A stretch of DNA of 64,000 nt from Sporomusa ovata DSM 2662 (GTDB lineage: Bacteria > Bacillota > Negativicutes > Sporomusales > Sporomusaceae). Location of the stretch: positions 744,001-808,000 of the forward strand of contig NZ_ASXP01000003.1 of NCBI RefSeq assembly GCF_000445445.1, read 5' to 3'. The translations under genes were made by a program, and so were the position numbers. This document shows positions 17,769-27,269 of the stretch, in pieces. The notes below the pieces were generated by a model. It ran no database searches. It was given only the letters and a program-made list of their open reading frames with translations, and was not told the origin of the DNA. Position 1 is the stretch's first letter. Every line of letters begins with the position of its first letter.

Positions 17769-19043
17769 TTATAAACCCAAAAGATTGCCCGCCTCATCAA
17801 ACTCCATTTCCATCAGCTCGCCACAAATTTCAATATCCGGGTTGGCCTGGGCTTCTGGTAATAAAGCTTCGGAAATAATGATTTCTCCTATATGGAGAGT
17901 GTCTTTTATTCTAACCAGTTTTATTTTTGACATATCGCGGGCATTGCAGGTTTTAACTGCCGTGAGCAGGGCTTCCCGGTCATCGGCCAGCATCATCGGC
18001 AGACGGGCAGGTCCTGGAGTCGTATTTGTTATTAAATTAGAATAGGTATAATCAAAATCTATTTTATTAAACAATTTGCGGGTAGTATAATCCGCAACTC
18101 CCATTCCGCAGGCATTACCATTGGTCTCTTTTGTCAAATCAAGCACTACCACTTTGTTTGCATCCAGACCGCCGCTGGCATAAGGCGTGGGAAAACGTCC
18201 GGTTATATTCGGGTCCATTCCATCGCCGGATATTTCCTTGCCGATTTGGTCGACGACGAGAATATCGATTGGATCAAATAGTATCCGTGGCATCTTGGCT
18301 TTGGCCTCAGGCAGCAATTGCTGGTCAACTTCCATAATTTTTTCAGCCGGAACCGCCACTAGTGTTGATATCTTGTCATAGGCATTCTCGACCGTTGCGA
18401 TAGCAAACAACACCTTGCAGCATGCAAGCTTTACCTTAGCCATTTCAAAAACATGTTCGGCCATATGCTTGAAACTATACATGTGACAAGTTTCTGCACC
18501 CTTTTGCTTACCAAGACCAATGGTAAGCATTTTGGCTAAACCGCTTTCGCAGGGACCCCGGTAAGCGGTATGGGGTTTTATTCGGTTGATAATTACAATC
18601 CCATCAGCTTCATAGGCATTTTTATCGATATGCACAGCAAGTCCATTACTGATTTTACCAATTTCAACAACTTCCATTGATGAGATAATTGGACAGCCAA
18701 CACTCTCTTCGGTAACCCCAAGACTAGCTAATACTTTTGTTTGTCCGGCAGCAGTAGCGCCACCGTGGCTGCCCATGGCCGGTACGACAAAAGGTTCGCC
18801 GCCGCGCTGTCTGATTTCGGTTACCGTCAGCCGAACCAGCTCAGGAATCCTGTCCATACCCCTGCTGCCTACGGCGATAGCAATGCGCATACCTGGTTTT
18901 ACTTTGTCACCAATATCTGCTTTCGCTAACTCCTGCCGCATCGTTCCTGGTATGTCACTGATTTGGGTTACCTTAAAATTCTGGCGGATTTTTACCACCC
19001 GCGGCAGCTGTATTCCCTTCAGTAATTCTTGTATAATCCCCAT
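17769..19043 (-). CDS. LarA-like (DUF2088) nickel-hydroxyacid-racemase family protein
   Basis: This is a 424-residue protein of the LarA/DUF2088 family. It shows IAIAVGSRGMDRIPELV, VPAMGSHGGAT, then the central NRIKPHTAYRGPCESGLAKMLTIGLGKQKGAE. LarA uses a nickel-pincer nucleotide to interconvert 2-hydroxyacid enantiomers, and homologues act on several hydroxyacids. Whether the nickel ligands are kept cannot be judged without an alignment. No larB, larC or larE is in the window. It is the third gene after the SAF and UxaA-like genes (15-base gap) under a sigma-54 promoter, so its substrate is probably the hydroxyacid handled by that lyase. Confidence 0.78.
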   Translation of the reverse strand: MGIIQELLKGIQLPRVVKIRQNFKVTQISDIPGTMRQELAKADIGDKVKPGMRIAIAVGSRGMDRIPELVRLTVTEIRQRGGEPFVVPAMGSHGGATAAGQTKVLASLGVTEESVGCPIISSMEVVEIGKISNGLAVHIDKNAYEADGIVIINRIKPHTAYRGPCESGLAKMLTIGLGKQKGAETCHMYSFKHMAEHVFEMAKVKLACCKVLFAIATVENAYDKISTLVAVPAEKIMEVDQQLLPEAKAKMPRILFDPIDILVVDQIGKEISGDGMDPNITGRFPTPYASGGLDANKVVVLDLTKETNGNACGMGVADYTTRKLFNKIDFDYTYSNLITNTTPGPARLPMMLADDREALLTAVKTCNARDMSKIKLVRIKDTLHIGEIIISEALLPEAQANPDIEICGELMEMEFDEAGNLLGL

Positions 19044-19058
19044 TAACCGCTCCTCCTT

Positions 19059-20222
19059 CTACATCGTTGGACCAATACGCATGATGGCAAAATCGTTATG
19101 CCCCAATACCTCAGCCTTCGTAACTTTGCCGGAAGCAACCGCCAACATTTCAGCAACGATCCGCTTGCCGACCTCTTGAACGGTTTCATCACCAGTTATG
19201 ACTGTACCGGCGTTGAGATCCATATTATCGCTCATTCTTTGGAACATAGCCGTATTGGTAGCAACTTTAATGGTAGGTGCAATCGGCGACCCGGTAGGAG
19301 TGCCACGACCGGTGGTAAATACACAAATATGGCAACCACCTGCTACCATTCCAGTTAATTGTTCAATATCATTACCAGGCGTATTCATAAAGACAAGTCC
19401 CTTGGTAGTCACCTTTTCCGCCCAGTCGATTACCGCTTGCAATGGTCGCGATCCACCCTTATACACACAGCCCAGAGACTTTTCTTCGATTGAGGACAGG
19501 CCACCCTCAATATTGCCTGGCGTAGGATTACTGCCCCGCATATCTACTCCCATCTGCTTGGCAGACTCTTCAAAGCCCTTGATGGTGGCATAACACTTCT
19601 CTTTCACAGTCTCATTAATTGCCCGTTCCGCAATAATATGGTCAGCCCCAATCAGTTCAGCGGTCTCAGCAAGTATCGACGTACCGCCGGCATCAATTAA
19701 GATATCGCTGGCTACGCCCAGTGCCGGATTGCCTGATAGCCCGGAACAGGCATCAGAACCGCCGCATTCTGTTCCCAGAATCAATTCTGCTGCATCAATA
19801 GGCTCACGTTGTAGCATCGACGCTTCAATCACCATGTTCTGAGCTGCCGCTGCACCGGCTTGTATGGATTTAAGCGAGCCGCCTTCGTCTTGAATAATGA
19901 TGGTATGCACAGGTTTGTACGGACATTGCTTTTTGATTGCCGCTGCCACGTCCTGTGCACGTATTACTTCACAACCCAGACCAACAACGACTATCCCGTA
20001 GACGTTAGGATGAATACCATGGCCGATAAAAGCACGTGTTGTCTGCTCTGCATCTGCCCCCAACTGCGAACAGCCATGTTGATGTTCTACCCAGGTAGTT
20101 CCTTTTACGTTTGCCGCAATACCCCGCGCCACTTGGTTGGCACAATTTACCGTTGGTAAAACTAATACATGATTACGAATTCCCACCGTTTTATCCGGAC
20201 GGCGATATCCCATAAAATTCAT
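19059..20222 (-). CDS. UxaA/SuyB-like hydro-lyase large subunit
   Basis: The 387-residue protein matches the C-terminal catalytic domain of altronate/galactarate dehydratases. It opens MGYRRPDKTVGIRNHVLVLPTVNC, has EHQHGCSQ and ILGTECGGSDACSGLSGNPA, which holds the conserved cysteines for iron binding. It lacks the N-terminal SAF domain, which is encoded separately just upstream. This split matches (2R)-sulfolactate sulfo-lyase SuyAB and other stand-alone UxaA pairs. The true substrate (altronate, sulfolactate or another 2-hydroxyacid) is not determined by sequence. Confidence 0.85.
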   Translation of the reverse strand: MNFMGYRRPDKTVGIRNHVLVLPTVNCANQVARGIAANVKGTTWVEHQHGCSQLGADAEQTTRAFIGHGIHPNVYGIVVVGLGCEVIRAQDVAAAIKKQCPYKPVHTIIIQDEGGSLKSIQAGAAAAQNMVIEASMLQREPIDAAELILGTECGGSDACSGLSGNPALGVASDILIDAGGTSILAETAELIGADHIIAERAINETVKEKCYATIKGFEESAKQMGVDMRGSNPTPGNIEGGLSSIEEKSLGCVYKGGSRPLQAVIDWAEKVTTKGLVFMNTPGNDIEQLTGMVAGGCHICVFTTGRGTPTGSPIAPTIKVATNTAMFQRMSDNMDLNAGTVITGDETVQEVGKRIVAEMLAVASGKVTKAEVLGHNDFAIMRIGPTM

Positions 20223-20246
20223 TATTTATCACTCCTATAACTTTTT

Positions 20247-20546
20247 TTATTTGCTGACCAGATCGCCGCGCCCACGACAGCCTACTATATTGTGTACATG
20301 GGTATGCTGCCCTGCCGCTATGTCGGTAGTCGCCATCCCGATAACTTCACCATACTTAATAATTTTTTCGTCCTTAGCGATAGCCTTAATGGCTACTTTA
20401 TGTCCAAAAGGAATTTGATCTGTAACATGCAGGGTTACTGTTTCACCATCAATATTGATTGCAATATCTGAGCCTGCTTCGATATCCTCGGTCACAGTTG
20501 CTACATTGTCTTTATTCTTCATAACTATAGCTTTGAATTTATTCAT
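20247..20546 (-). CDS. SAF-domain small subunit (UxaA N-terminal / SuyA-like)
   Basis: This is a 99-residue protein consisting of a single SAF domain, with KDNVATVTEDIEAGSDI, FGHKVAIKAIAKDEKIIKYGEVIG and a final GQHTHVHNI. In UxaA-type dehydratases this domain helps bind substrate. It is the first gene of the sigma-54 operon, 24 bases before the large subunit, and the two probably form a heteromer. The AGGAACGATATG context provides its ribosome site. Confidence 0.85.
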   Translation of the reverse strand: MNKFKAIVMKNKDNVATVTEDIEAGSDIAINIDGETVTLHVTDQIPFGHKVAIKAIAKDEKIIKYGEVIGMATTDIAAGQHTHVHNIVGCRGRGDLVSK

Positions 20547-20605
20547 ATCGTTCCTCCAAAACTCATTTATTCACTGTGAGTAATTAGTCTCATTCCATAG
20601 TACAA

Positions 20606-20620
20606 GCAAGTTCCGTGCCA
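20606..20620 (-). promoter_or_regulatory. Sigma-54 promoter
   Basis: The minus strand reads TGGCAC-GGAAC-TTGC, a perfect match to the -24/-12 consensus TGGCAC-N5-TTGC. It lies 60 bases before the SAF gene start and immediately downstream of a sigma-54 activator gene. Confidence 0.93.
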
Positions 20621-20731
20621 AGCTTGTTTCTCTTGGTTTTACGATTTCAGCCAAAGGCACTCAGGCCTGGATTCACTGCTCTGGCCTCAATAGTCTTACA
20701 AGCTATGACATATTCAATCTGCCAGTCATGT

Positions 20732-20780
20732 TGAAACAGATTGTTTCATGTTTACGGTTTGTTTCACGATTGTTCCACTA
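20732..20780 (-). promoter_or_regulatory. Candidate activator-binding dyads (UAS)
   Basis: An inverted repeat TGAAAC-N5-GTTTCA lies at 20732-20748. A related TGTTTCA-N4-TGTTCCA half-site pair follows at about 20760-20778. They are 110-160 bases upstream of the sigma-54 promoter, the usual place for enhancer sites of an AAA+ activator such as the one encoded next door. Confidence 0.6.
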
Positions 20781-20785
20781 TATAT

Positions 20786-22651
20786 TCACTGCCGAAGCTT
20801 TCGCCACAAGGTGGTACGGCTAATTCCCAGCCTTTGGGCAGTTCGCGTATAATTGTATTTTTCCTCAAACAATACTTGTTCAATTTCATGCCTTGACACG
20901 CCATCCCGCGCAGCAGTACTTGGGGTGTCACTCACAACAGGTCCGCAGGTGGCTAATTCCTGACAAACCATCATTTCCTCAATAAATGGTCCTGGAGCAA
21001 GCAACTTTACCCTTTCAATAACATTTTCCAATTCACGTATATTACCCCGCCAATATTGCTTTTGCAAGAATTTCACCGCACCCTCTGTAATTCCCACTAC
21101 ATTGCCACGCGGAGATTTTTCCAAAAAGCTTTGTATCAATTCGGGTATATCCTCGACCCGTTCACGAAGCGGCGGAATATGCAGCCGCAAAACGTCTAAG
21201 CGATAGTACAAATCAACTCGAAACTTCTTTTCGTCAACTAATTGCATCATATCTTGATTCGTAGCTGACAATATGCGTACATTTACCGGAATAACCCCTT
21301 CAGCCCCTAATCGCATTACTTCCTTTTCTTGCAAAACCCGCAACAGCCTGGCCTGCAAGGATAAAGGCATTTCACCAATCTCGTCTAAAAAAATAGTTCC
21401 ACCATGCGCGACCTCGAACAAGCCGGACTTTCCGCCTTTTTTTGCTCCGGTAAATGCTCCTTCTTCATAACCAAAAAGCTCACTTTCCAACAAAGCCTCC
21501 GGCAGTGCGGCACAGTTTATTGCTACAAATGGCCCTGTCTTTCGTTGACTTAAATTATGAATACTCTGCGCGACCCGTTCTTTGCCAGTCCCAGATTCAC
21601 CGGTTATCAGTACCGTCGCGTCATTAGCCGCATATTGCCGCACACGTTCTTTAACAATTTTCATCTGTGGTGAAGCAGCCGTTATTTGTTCCAAATGAAA
21701 CTTAGCCACAAGACCTTTCTTATTCAATTTTTGCCGCACAACCTGTTCAAAATACTGCAATTGCGTGACATCCTGCACATTGGCAATAGCGCCGACGATG
21801 TCCTCGCCAAGCTTAATAGGAATTCGTTTTATGGCAAAAACCCGGTTGTTTATACTCCGTACGCTTTCCCGTTCAAATTTATCACCTGTTAGGCAATCCC
21901 GCAAACCATCATCGGGAATAATATCGCCAATCTTCCTGCCAATAACTTCTGCGCTTTGAATTTGATACATTCGCTCTATGGCCGGGTTTAACGTAGTAAC
22001 CTGTTCATTTTTATCAATAGCTATGATTCCGTCAGCAGTCGCATCAATAATTGTACGAAACAGCTGCGCCTTTTCCCTTTCCCGCCGGCGAACATCAGCA
22101 AGCTTGATAGCCTCAGTAATAGCTTTGCTTACAGACTCTACCGCTGATTCAATAAGTCCCACTTTTAGGCCTCGTTCAATAAGCAGCCTGGCTGAGGAAG
22201 CGTCTCCCAAAAATGTATTGATACCCTGGCGGCAAGCTGTTTCAATCATTTCTTCCGCAATCATTTCGTTTTCCACAAAAATTTCATGGATAGGTATGCC
22301 GATCAAATCGCCTAGCTTCTCACACTCAAATAAAAAGCGCCGCATAAATACCACACCCACCGTACCCGAAACATGACCAACACTTTTTAGGGCTCTAAGA
22401 ATATCAAAAGCGGTAACTTGAATCTCTACTACCGGAACATCCACGTGTTTCGCAATCAAAGATGCGGTTGCCCCCCGGCTGATAATGACATCTGCGCCTT
22501 TTTTTACCGCCCGGTACGCTTGTTCTAGCCCGTTTTCTAAGAGACCATGTATTATTTCTATCTCACCCCGCCAATTAAAGTCTTGTTTTGTGATCGCTTC
22601 ACGGGCAGCATCCATAATATTGGTCATGGGCGCAATAATAGTAATTCTCAT
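20786..22651 (-). CDS. PrpR-type sigma-54-dependent activator
   Basis: This is a roughly 621-residue regulator in domain order PrpR_N sensor (MRITIIAPMTNIM... to about residue 175), PAS (about 190-300), AAA+ sigma-54 interaction domain, and a Fis-type HTH at the C-terminus (TRTAQRLGISRTTLWRKL). The AAA+ part has Walker A GESGTGKE, the GAFTGA sigma-54 contact loop, and Walker B GGTIFLDEIGE. The longer frame to 22720 has no good ribosome site; ATG 22651 has AGAGGTGG. PrpR_N domains bind organic acids or their CoA/phosphate derivatives. It almost certainly drives the SAF-UxaA-LarA operon directly downstream. Confidence 0.92.
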   Translation of the reverse strand: MRITIIAPMTNIMDAAREAITKQDFNWRGEIEIIHGLLENGLEQAYRAVKKGADVIISRGATASLIAKHVDVPVVEIQVTAFDILRALKSVGHVSGTVGVVFMRRFLFECEKLGDLIGIPIHEIFVENEMIAEEMIETACRQGINTFLGDASSARLLIERGLKVGLIESAVESVSKAITEAIKLADVRRREREKAQLFRTIIDATADGIIAIDKNEQVTTLNPAIERMYQIQSAEVIGRKIGDIIPDDGLRDCLTGDKFERESVRSINNRVFAIKRIPIKLGEDIVGAIANVQDVTQLQYFEQVVRQKLNKKGLVAKFHLEQITAASPQMKIVKERVRQYAANDATVLITGESGTGKERVAQSIHNLSQRKTGPFVAINCAALPEALLESELFGYEEGAFTGAKKGGKSGLFEVAHGGTIFLDEIGEMPLSLQARLLRVLQEKEVMRLGAEGVIPVNVRILSATNQDMMQLVDEKKFRVDLYYRLDVLRLHIPPLRERVEDIPELIQSFLEKSPRGNVVGITEGAVKFLQKQYWRGNIRELENVIERVKLLAPGPFIEEMMVCQELATCGPVVSDTPSTAARDGVSRHEIEQVLFEEKYNYTRTAQRLGISRTTLWRKLRQ

Positions 22652-22748
22652 AAACCCACCTCTTTGGGACCCAATTATATTAATTACTTCTTCCGGTGTC
22701 CTGCTCGCTGTGCGCAGCACATCTCCCTTCTATGCCTCAGCTTATTAC

Positions 22749-24491
22749 TTAGATAATTAACCGTACGCCACCCAGATCAGCCAAGCTATACGTAAATTTG
22801 CCATTAGGTGAACCGATAAACATAAAATTAGCGGGTATGTTCCAGGCACGCGAAAGGTCTTGAATCAATGCCGGACCAAACACTCCATGATATACGATAA
22901 ATTCAATATCAATTTCAGGATAAGCCCGGTCCAGAAAGCGGATATCTTCCGCCAATCGTGGTGGCACCTCACTACCCTCGCGCACGACTGTGACAATTTT
23001 CATTCGATTGGTGTGCTCATTATTTCTTACATAAATAAGCGCCAAATTCAAGTTGGCTAAATCCCCGCCCCGAGTAAAAAACACAACTTGCTGTGAGTTT
23101 ATGTCATCAATCTTGTTTTGTAGCAACCGGGAAAGAATCTCGGCCGACCAGGTTACCTTTCTACTCACTGCCTGTATGAAAAACAGACAGCCAGTAAGCA
23201 AAACCACACGGTTTAACATGATCAACACAATAATGACAGTCGGTAAAAAATACTCAAAAAATATGCCTACATAAACCGGATTCATAAAGATATTGCCCAC
23301 TAACGCAGCAAGCACTGCCATAATAGCAAACAAAACACCTGCCCAGGGTGCACTCACCGGTCTTTGCAGACCACTTCTTCTCATTTTCAATAGCAAATTT
23401 CCGATCCCAAAAAGAACCATCACCGACAAAAAAGAAATAGTATAGACGCCAGCTAATGTTGTCAAGCGTCCGCGAGTGACTGTTAACACCGACACACTCA
23501 ACACAAAGAAAGCTATGACAATCCGATACTGTGTTCCATGTCGATTCACTTTCAGCAAAACCTGTGGCAAACACCGGTCCAACACCATGCGATGAACCAG
23601 CCCGGTAACGCCAATAAAGGAAGTTAATACAGCCCCACTCAGCACCAACGTAGCATCAATAGCAATTAATCCTGCCAGCCAGTCGCCACCTGTTATATGT
23701 CCCATATAAGAGAGTAACGCCTCCTGATGTCCCGCAATTTCTCTCATCGGCGACAGCGACAGCGCCAAAAACGCCATTACCGGGTTAATAACCGTTACTG
23801 CTACCCACATATTTCGCAATGTTTTTGAAAATACACCCGGTTGTTGCTCTTCCACAAAATTCGCAGAACTTTCAAAACCGGAAATACCTAGCATGGCTGC
23901 CGAAAATCCAAAAAACAAGGCCATTGTCAGGCTACCCTCCACCGGGCTCTGAAAGTTCTCCAAGAAAATATGCCATCCATTATGAGCCAATCCCCATGCT
24001 GAAGCCAAAATCAGTATCCCCATAGTAGTTAAATGCAATAAAAAAATAGCAGTGGCAACTTTGGCAGATTCACCAATACCCATAATCGTTAAAACCATAA
24101 AAATGGCAAGTAAGATGATAGTGGCTTCCATCACAGGCAGGCTTTGCCATAAAATCTGCAAATAATGCATGGCTTCATTTGCGGAAATGACCGCGGTAGC
24201 CATATACGATAACAGCGTAAAACAGGCGGCCAAAGAGGCGACAAATTTGCTGGTTGTATTAAGAAGCGCATTATATGCTCCGCCATTTAGAGGCAATGCC
24301 CCTACCACTTCACTGTAAATGTTCCTATAAAAATACAGTACCGCTGAAACCATGAGTAAAGAGACCCAGGCCCACTGTCCAGCGTACAAAATGGACAATG
24401 CAGAAACATATAAGCAAGATGAAGTAATATCATTGCCGCAAATCGCCGTTGCCGCCCATTCATTCAACCCTGGTTTTTTCTTCGTATTCAT
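22749..24491 (-). CDS. APC-family permease with C-terminal cytoplasmic domain
   Basis: This is a 580-residue protein. Residues 1-450 hold about 12-14 membrane helices of the amino acid-polyamine-organocation fold, opening GLNEWAATAICGNDITSSCLYVSAL. The last 120 residues are soluble, with LNLALIYVRNNEHTNRMKIVTVV, and resemble the USP-like tail of some APC transporters. It is upstream of, and in the same direction as, the PrpR-type activator, with about 100 bases between the coding parts. It may import the acid or amino acid that the sigma-54 operon degrades, but the substrate is unknown. Confidence 0.8.
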   Translation of the reverse strand: MNTKKKPGLNEWAATAICGNDITSSCLYVSALSILYAGQWAWVSLLMVSAVLYFYRNIYSEVVGALPLNGGAYNALLNTTSKFVASLAACFTLLSYMATAVISANEAMHYLQILWQSLPVMEATIILLAIFMVLTIMGIGESAKVATAIFLLHLTTMGILILASAWGLAHNGWHIFLENFQSPVEGSLTMALFFGFSAAMLGISGFESSANFVEEQQPGVFSKTLRNMWVAVTVINPVMAFLALSLSPMREIAGHQEALLSYMGHITGGDWLAGLIAIDATLVLSGAVLTSFIGVTGLVHRMVLDRCLPQVLLKVNRHGTQYRIVIAFFVLSVSVLTVTRGRLTTLAGVYTISFLSVMVLFGIGNLLLKMRRSGLQRPVSAPWAGVLFAIMAVLAALVGNIFMNPVYVGIFFEYFLPTVIIVLIMLNRVVLLTGCLFFIQAVSRKVTWSAEILSRLLQNKIDDINSQQVVFFTRGGDLANLNLALIYVRNNEHTNRMKIVTVVREGSEVPPRLAEDIRFLDRAYPEIDIEFIVYHGVFGPALIQDLSRAWNIPANFMFIGSPNGKFTYSLADLGGVRLII

Positions 24492-24521
24492 AATAGCTTC
24501 CCCTCAATCCGTCTTATTAGA

Positions 24522-24570
24522 TAAAAAAACGCATTTCTATATACTAAGGCATTACCTGTATAGAATGCGT
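24522..24570 (-). terminator. Terminator after GNAT gene
   Basis: Arms 24529-24541 and 24558-24570 pair with one bulge, and the minus strand continues into seven T. It separates the GNAT gene from the APC permease. Confidence 0.75.
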
Positions 24571-24577
24571 ATTCCAA

Positions 24578-25039
24578 TCATGTAAGATTACACAACGATA
24601 AAATCATCACCAAACGATCTTCACCTGCACCGTACTCATCTATTCTTGTACCTTTCGCCACAAAGCCCAACTTTCCTTCATAAACCCTGATCGCTCCACA
24701 ATTCTCAGGATCTACAGTCAATTCAACCTCTTCGATATCTTCTTTTTTTAATACTTGTAAACTAATACGAATTAACATTGTACCCAACCCTTGTCCACGC
24801 TTCTCTTTCGCTATGGAAACTCCCATCAAATATGCTTTTCGTGGATTATCCCAGTCCCGCATGTATTGAATTAATCCTACCGCCTCTTGCTGCTCACTGG
24901 CAACAAATACCCGGCCATGCCGGATGAACGGCACAAGATGCCATTCATTTAATCCCCCATGACCAAATGCCTCTGTTTCTAGTTGTACCAAGCGTTGTAA
25001 CATTGTTAAATCAACATTTTCCAACAATTCAACCTTCAT
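24578..25039 (-). CDS. GNAT acetyltransferase
   Basis: This is a 153-residue RimI-type GNAT with the acetyl-CoA loop VSIAKEKRGQGLGTMLIRISL (Q/R-x-x-G-x-G/A as RGQGLG), then ENCGAIRVYEGKLGFVAKGTR. The start at 25039 follows AAAGGAGGAAAGG; a longer frame lacks such a site. Substrate is unknown. It is a single-gene unit ending in a terminator. Confidence 0.8.
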   Translation of the reverse strand: MKVELLENVDLTMLQRLVQLETEAFGHGGLNEWHLVPFIRHGRVFVASEQQEAVGLIQYMRDWDNPRKAYLMGVSIAKEKRGQGLGTMLIRISLQVLKKEDIEEVELTVDPENCGAIRVYEGKLGFVAKGTRIDEYGAGEDRLVMILSLCNLT

Positions 25040-25185
25040 ATAACCTTTCCTCCTTTGAACGCTTTTCCACGTAATATATGCATCTTGCTTACCCAACGCC
25101 AAAATGGCCTTCTGGGATTCAACTCTCAGTACCTAGTATTTTTAATACTATCGTTTTAGATGTACCGATCTTAAAACTAATGACG

Positions 25186-25392
25186 CTATTTATTAATGAA
25201 ACTATCCACCTTTTCCAACACGCCCAATAATCCTACTACCACAAGCCTATCACCTTGCGGATTTCCATAAAAACCCCGTAATGACTCGCTAGAAGAGTTC
25301 TTCCAGCGATCTTTTCCGACGAACTCGCCATTAGCAATTCGCTCGGCCAAATCCACCGCTATTGATTCATGAATGTATTGGTGTGACTTCAT
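25186..25392 (-). pseudogene. Frameshifted GntR-type regulator remnant
   Basis: From ATG 25392 (AGGAGG upstream) the protein starts MKSHQYIHESIAVDLAERIANGEF, the typical opening of GntR-family regulators of the TrkA_C subgroup. The next helix-turn-helix pieces (TLLASHYGV then EIRKVIGL) are found only in a second frame, and both frames soon stop. The gene has at least one frameshift and has lost its C-terminal effector domain. Confidence 0.6.
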
Positions 25393-25426
25393 AAACTCCT
25401 CCTGACACCTCTGCCTGCTAAAAAGG

Positions 25427-27220
25427 TTAGATAGATTGTTGGACATGAAAAACCGCCGCTAAAATATCTTTGGCAATCGGAGCCGCTGATTGCGAACCAT
25501 ACCCGCCATGTTCCACAAGCACCGCCACCACAACCTGCGGGTCTTCAAATGGTGCATAAGCTACAAACCAGCCATGATCATCACCCTGCGGATTCTCCGC
25601 AGTTCCTGTCTTACCAGCGATAGAAACGGGGAACCCCTGAAAAGTGTGAGCAGCGGTGCCGCCAGGCAACGCTACCTCATGTAAAGCATTACGAATGACC
25701 GCAAGCGTCGGACTGGATATTGTTATCCGACCTGTCTGCTCCGGCAAAAACTCCTCGATCGTTTTACCAGCAGGCGAGAGAATTTTACTGACCAAAAAAG
25801 GCCGGTAACGGTAGCCGCCGTTGGCGACCTCACCCATGACCATCGCCATTTGAAGCGGCGTCACCAATTGAAACCCTTGACCAATAGCGGCGTCAAAAGT
25901 TTCCGATAGATACCATCCATCCTCATACATTTCTTCCTTGTAGCGCCGATTTGCTACCAAACCCTTTGCTTCTCCCTGCAATTCGATGCCAGTAGTGACC
26001 CCTAATCCATACAGCCGTGCATATTTTTCCAGATTATCAATTCCAACCCGATTGCCCATTTCATAAAAATAGACATTATCCGATTTGGATAACGCTTCTT
26101 TAAAATCAATCCATCCCAAGGCTTCCCCTCCGGCATTGCCTTTAGGAATTAGCCAGTGCTTGCCAGTATCCAATATCTTTTCTTCCGTTGTAACTTTTCC
26201 TAACTCCAACGCTACCGTTCCCGTAATAATTTTAAAAACGGATCCTGGCGGATATTCACCGGAAATGGCCCGATTTTCCAGCGGATTAAACGGATTGCCA
26301 ATAAGCAAATCCCAATCTTTTTCAGAAATACCGCCATTAAATAAATTTGGATTAAAAGCAGGCCGGCTTACCATTGCTAAAATCTCGCCGGTCTTCGGAT
26401 TCATAACCACCGCTGCCGCTGCTTTCGCTTTTAGCCTATGCTGCTTTGACTGCAAATAACGCAGCCTTTCATCAATTGCCTTTTCTGCAGCCCGCTGAAT
26501 GGAATAATCAAGCGTCAGTATTAAATTATTGCCAGGTATCGGTTGTCTCTCATCCAGTACTTGAATCGGCTGCCCATTAGCATCCACTTCTATCCGTTCA
26601 GCGCCAACCCTCCCCCGAATATATTTGTCATACACCTTTTCTAAACCAAATTTTCCTACAATATCACCGGCTTTATAGCCCTCTGCTTTTTTCTTTTTTA
26701 ATTCCGCCTCGCTAATCTCACCGACATAGCCAAAAACATGTGCAGCAAAATCCTGATAAATATACTTTCGTACCGGTTGGACCTTAATCACCACCTCTGG
26801 AAATTCGCTGCGATTTTCTTCAATTTTAATTATAGTCTCTGGGTCCACATCCGACTTTAGCCGAACCGGCGCAAAAGAAAATCCAGTATGCCGATTTATT
26901 TTTGCTCGGATTTCCTCCACTTTCATATCTAAAGTCTTGCTCAAATTAGTAATCACAGAATCCTGTATAGAATGGGAAAAGGTCGTTACCGTAACTGCAA
27001 AGCTAGGACGTTTAGAAACCAGTGGTATACCGTTGCGGTCATAGAAAATACCCCGCGGAGCTGCAATGGGTATAATACGAATGCGATTACCATCGGCCAG
27101 CCGCGCGTAATTCTGTCCTTGTATGACCTGCAAATAACCTAACCGGCTAATAAGAGCAACGACTATAAAAACAACAACCCATTGCATGATATTCAAACGC
27201 TTCGACATAACTTCATCCAC
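25427..27220 (-). CDS. mrdA: Penicillin-binding protein 2 (peptidoglycan transpeptidase)
   Basis: This is a roughly 597-residue class B PBP. An N-terminal membrane anchor (MQWVVVFIVVALISRLGYLQV) is followed by the dimerisation domain (PRGIFYDRNGIPLV). The transpeptidase has all three motifs: SxxK in EYPPGSVFK, SxN in SKSDN, and KTG in AGKTGTAENPQGDDHGWF. GDDHGWF after KTG and the overall length point to the PBP2/MrdA elongation group. I chose GTG 27220 (AAGAAGG upstream); ATG 27208 is the alternative. It stands without rodA, mreBCD or spoVD. Confidence 0.88.
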   Translation of the reverse strand: MDEVMSKRLNIMQWVVVFIVVALISRLGYLQVIQGQNYARLADGNRIRIIPIAAPRGIFYDRNGIPLVSKRPSFAVTVTTFSHSIQDSVITNLSKTLDMKVEEIRAKINRHTGFSFAPVRLKSDVDPETIIKIEENRSEFPEVVIKVQPVRKYIYQDFAAHVFGYVGEISEAELKKKKAEGYKAGDIVGKFGLEKVYDKYIRGRVGAERIEVDANGQPIQVLDERQPIPGNNLILTLDYSIQRAAEKAIDERLRYLQSKQHRLKAKAAAAVVMNPKTGEILAMVSRPAFNPNLFNGGISEKDWDLLIGNPFNPLENRAISGEYPPGSVFKIITGTVALELGKVTTEEKILDTGKHWLIPKGNAGGEALGWIDFKEALSKSDNVYFYEMGNRVGIDNLEKYARLYGLGVTTGIELQGEAKGLVANRRYKEEMYEDGWYLSETFDAAIGQGFQLVTPLQMAMVMGEVANGGYRYRPFLVSKILSPAGKTIEEFLPEQTGRITISSPTLAVIRNALHEVALPGGTAAHTFQGFPVSIAGKTGTAENPQGDDHGWFVAYAPFEDPQVVVAVLVEHGGYGSQSAAPIAKDILAAVFHVQQSI

Positions 27221-27269
27221 TAAAACACCTTCTTTCCCGATAATAACTAATGCTATTACAAAATACAAA

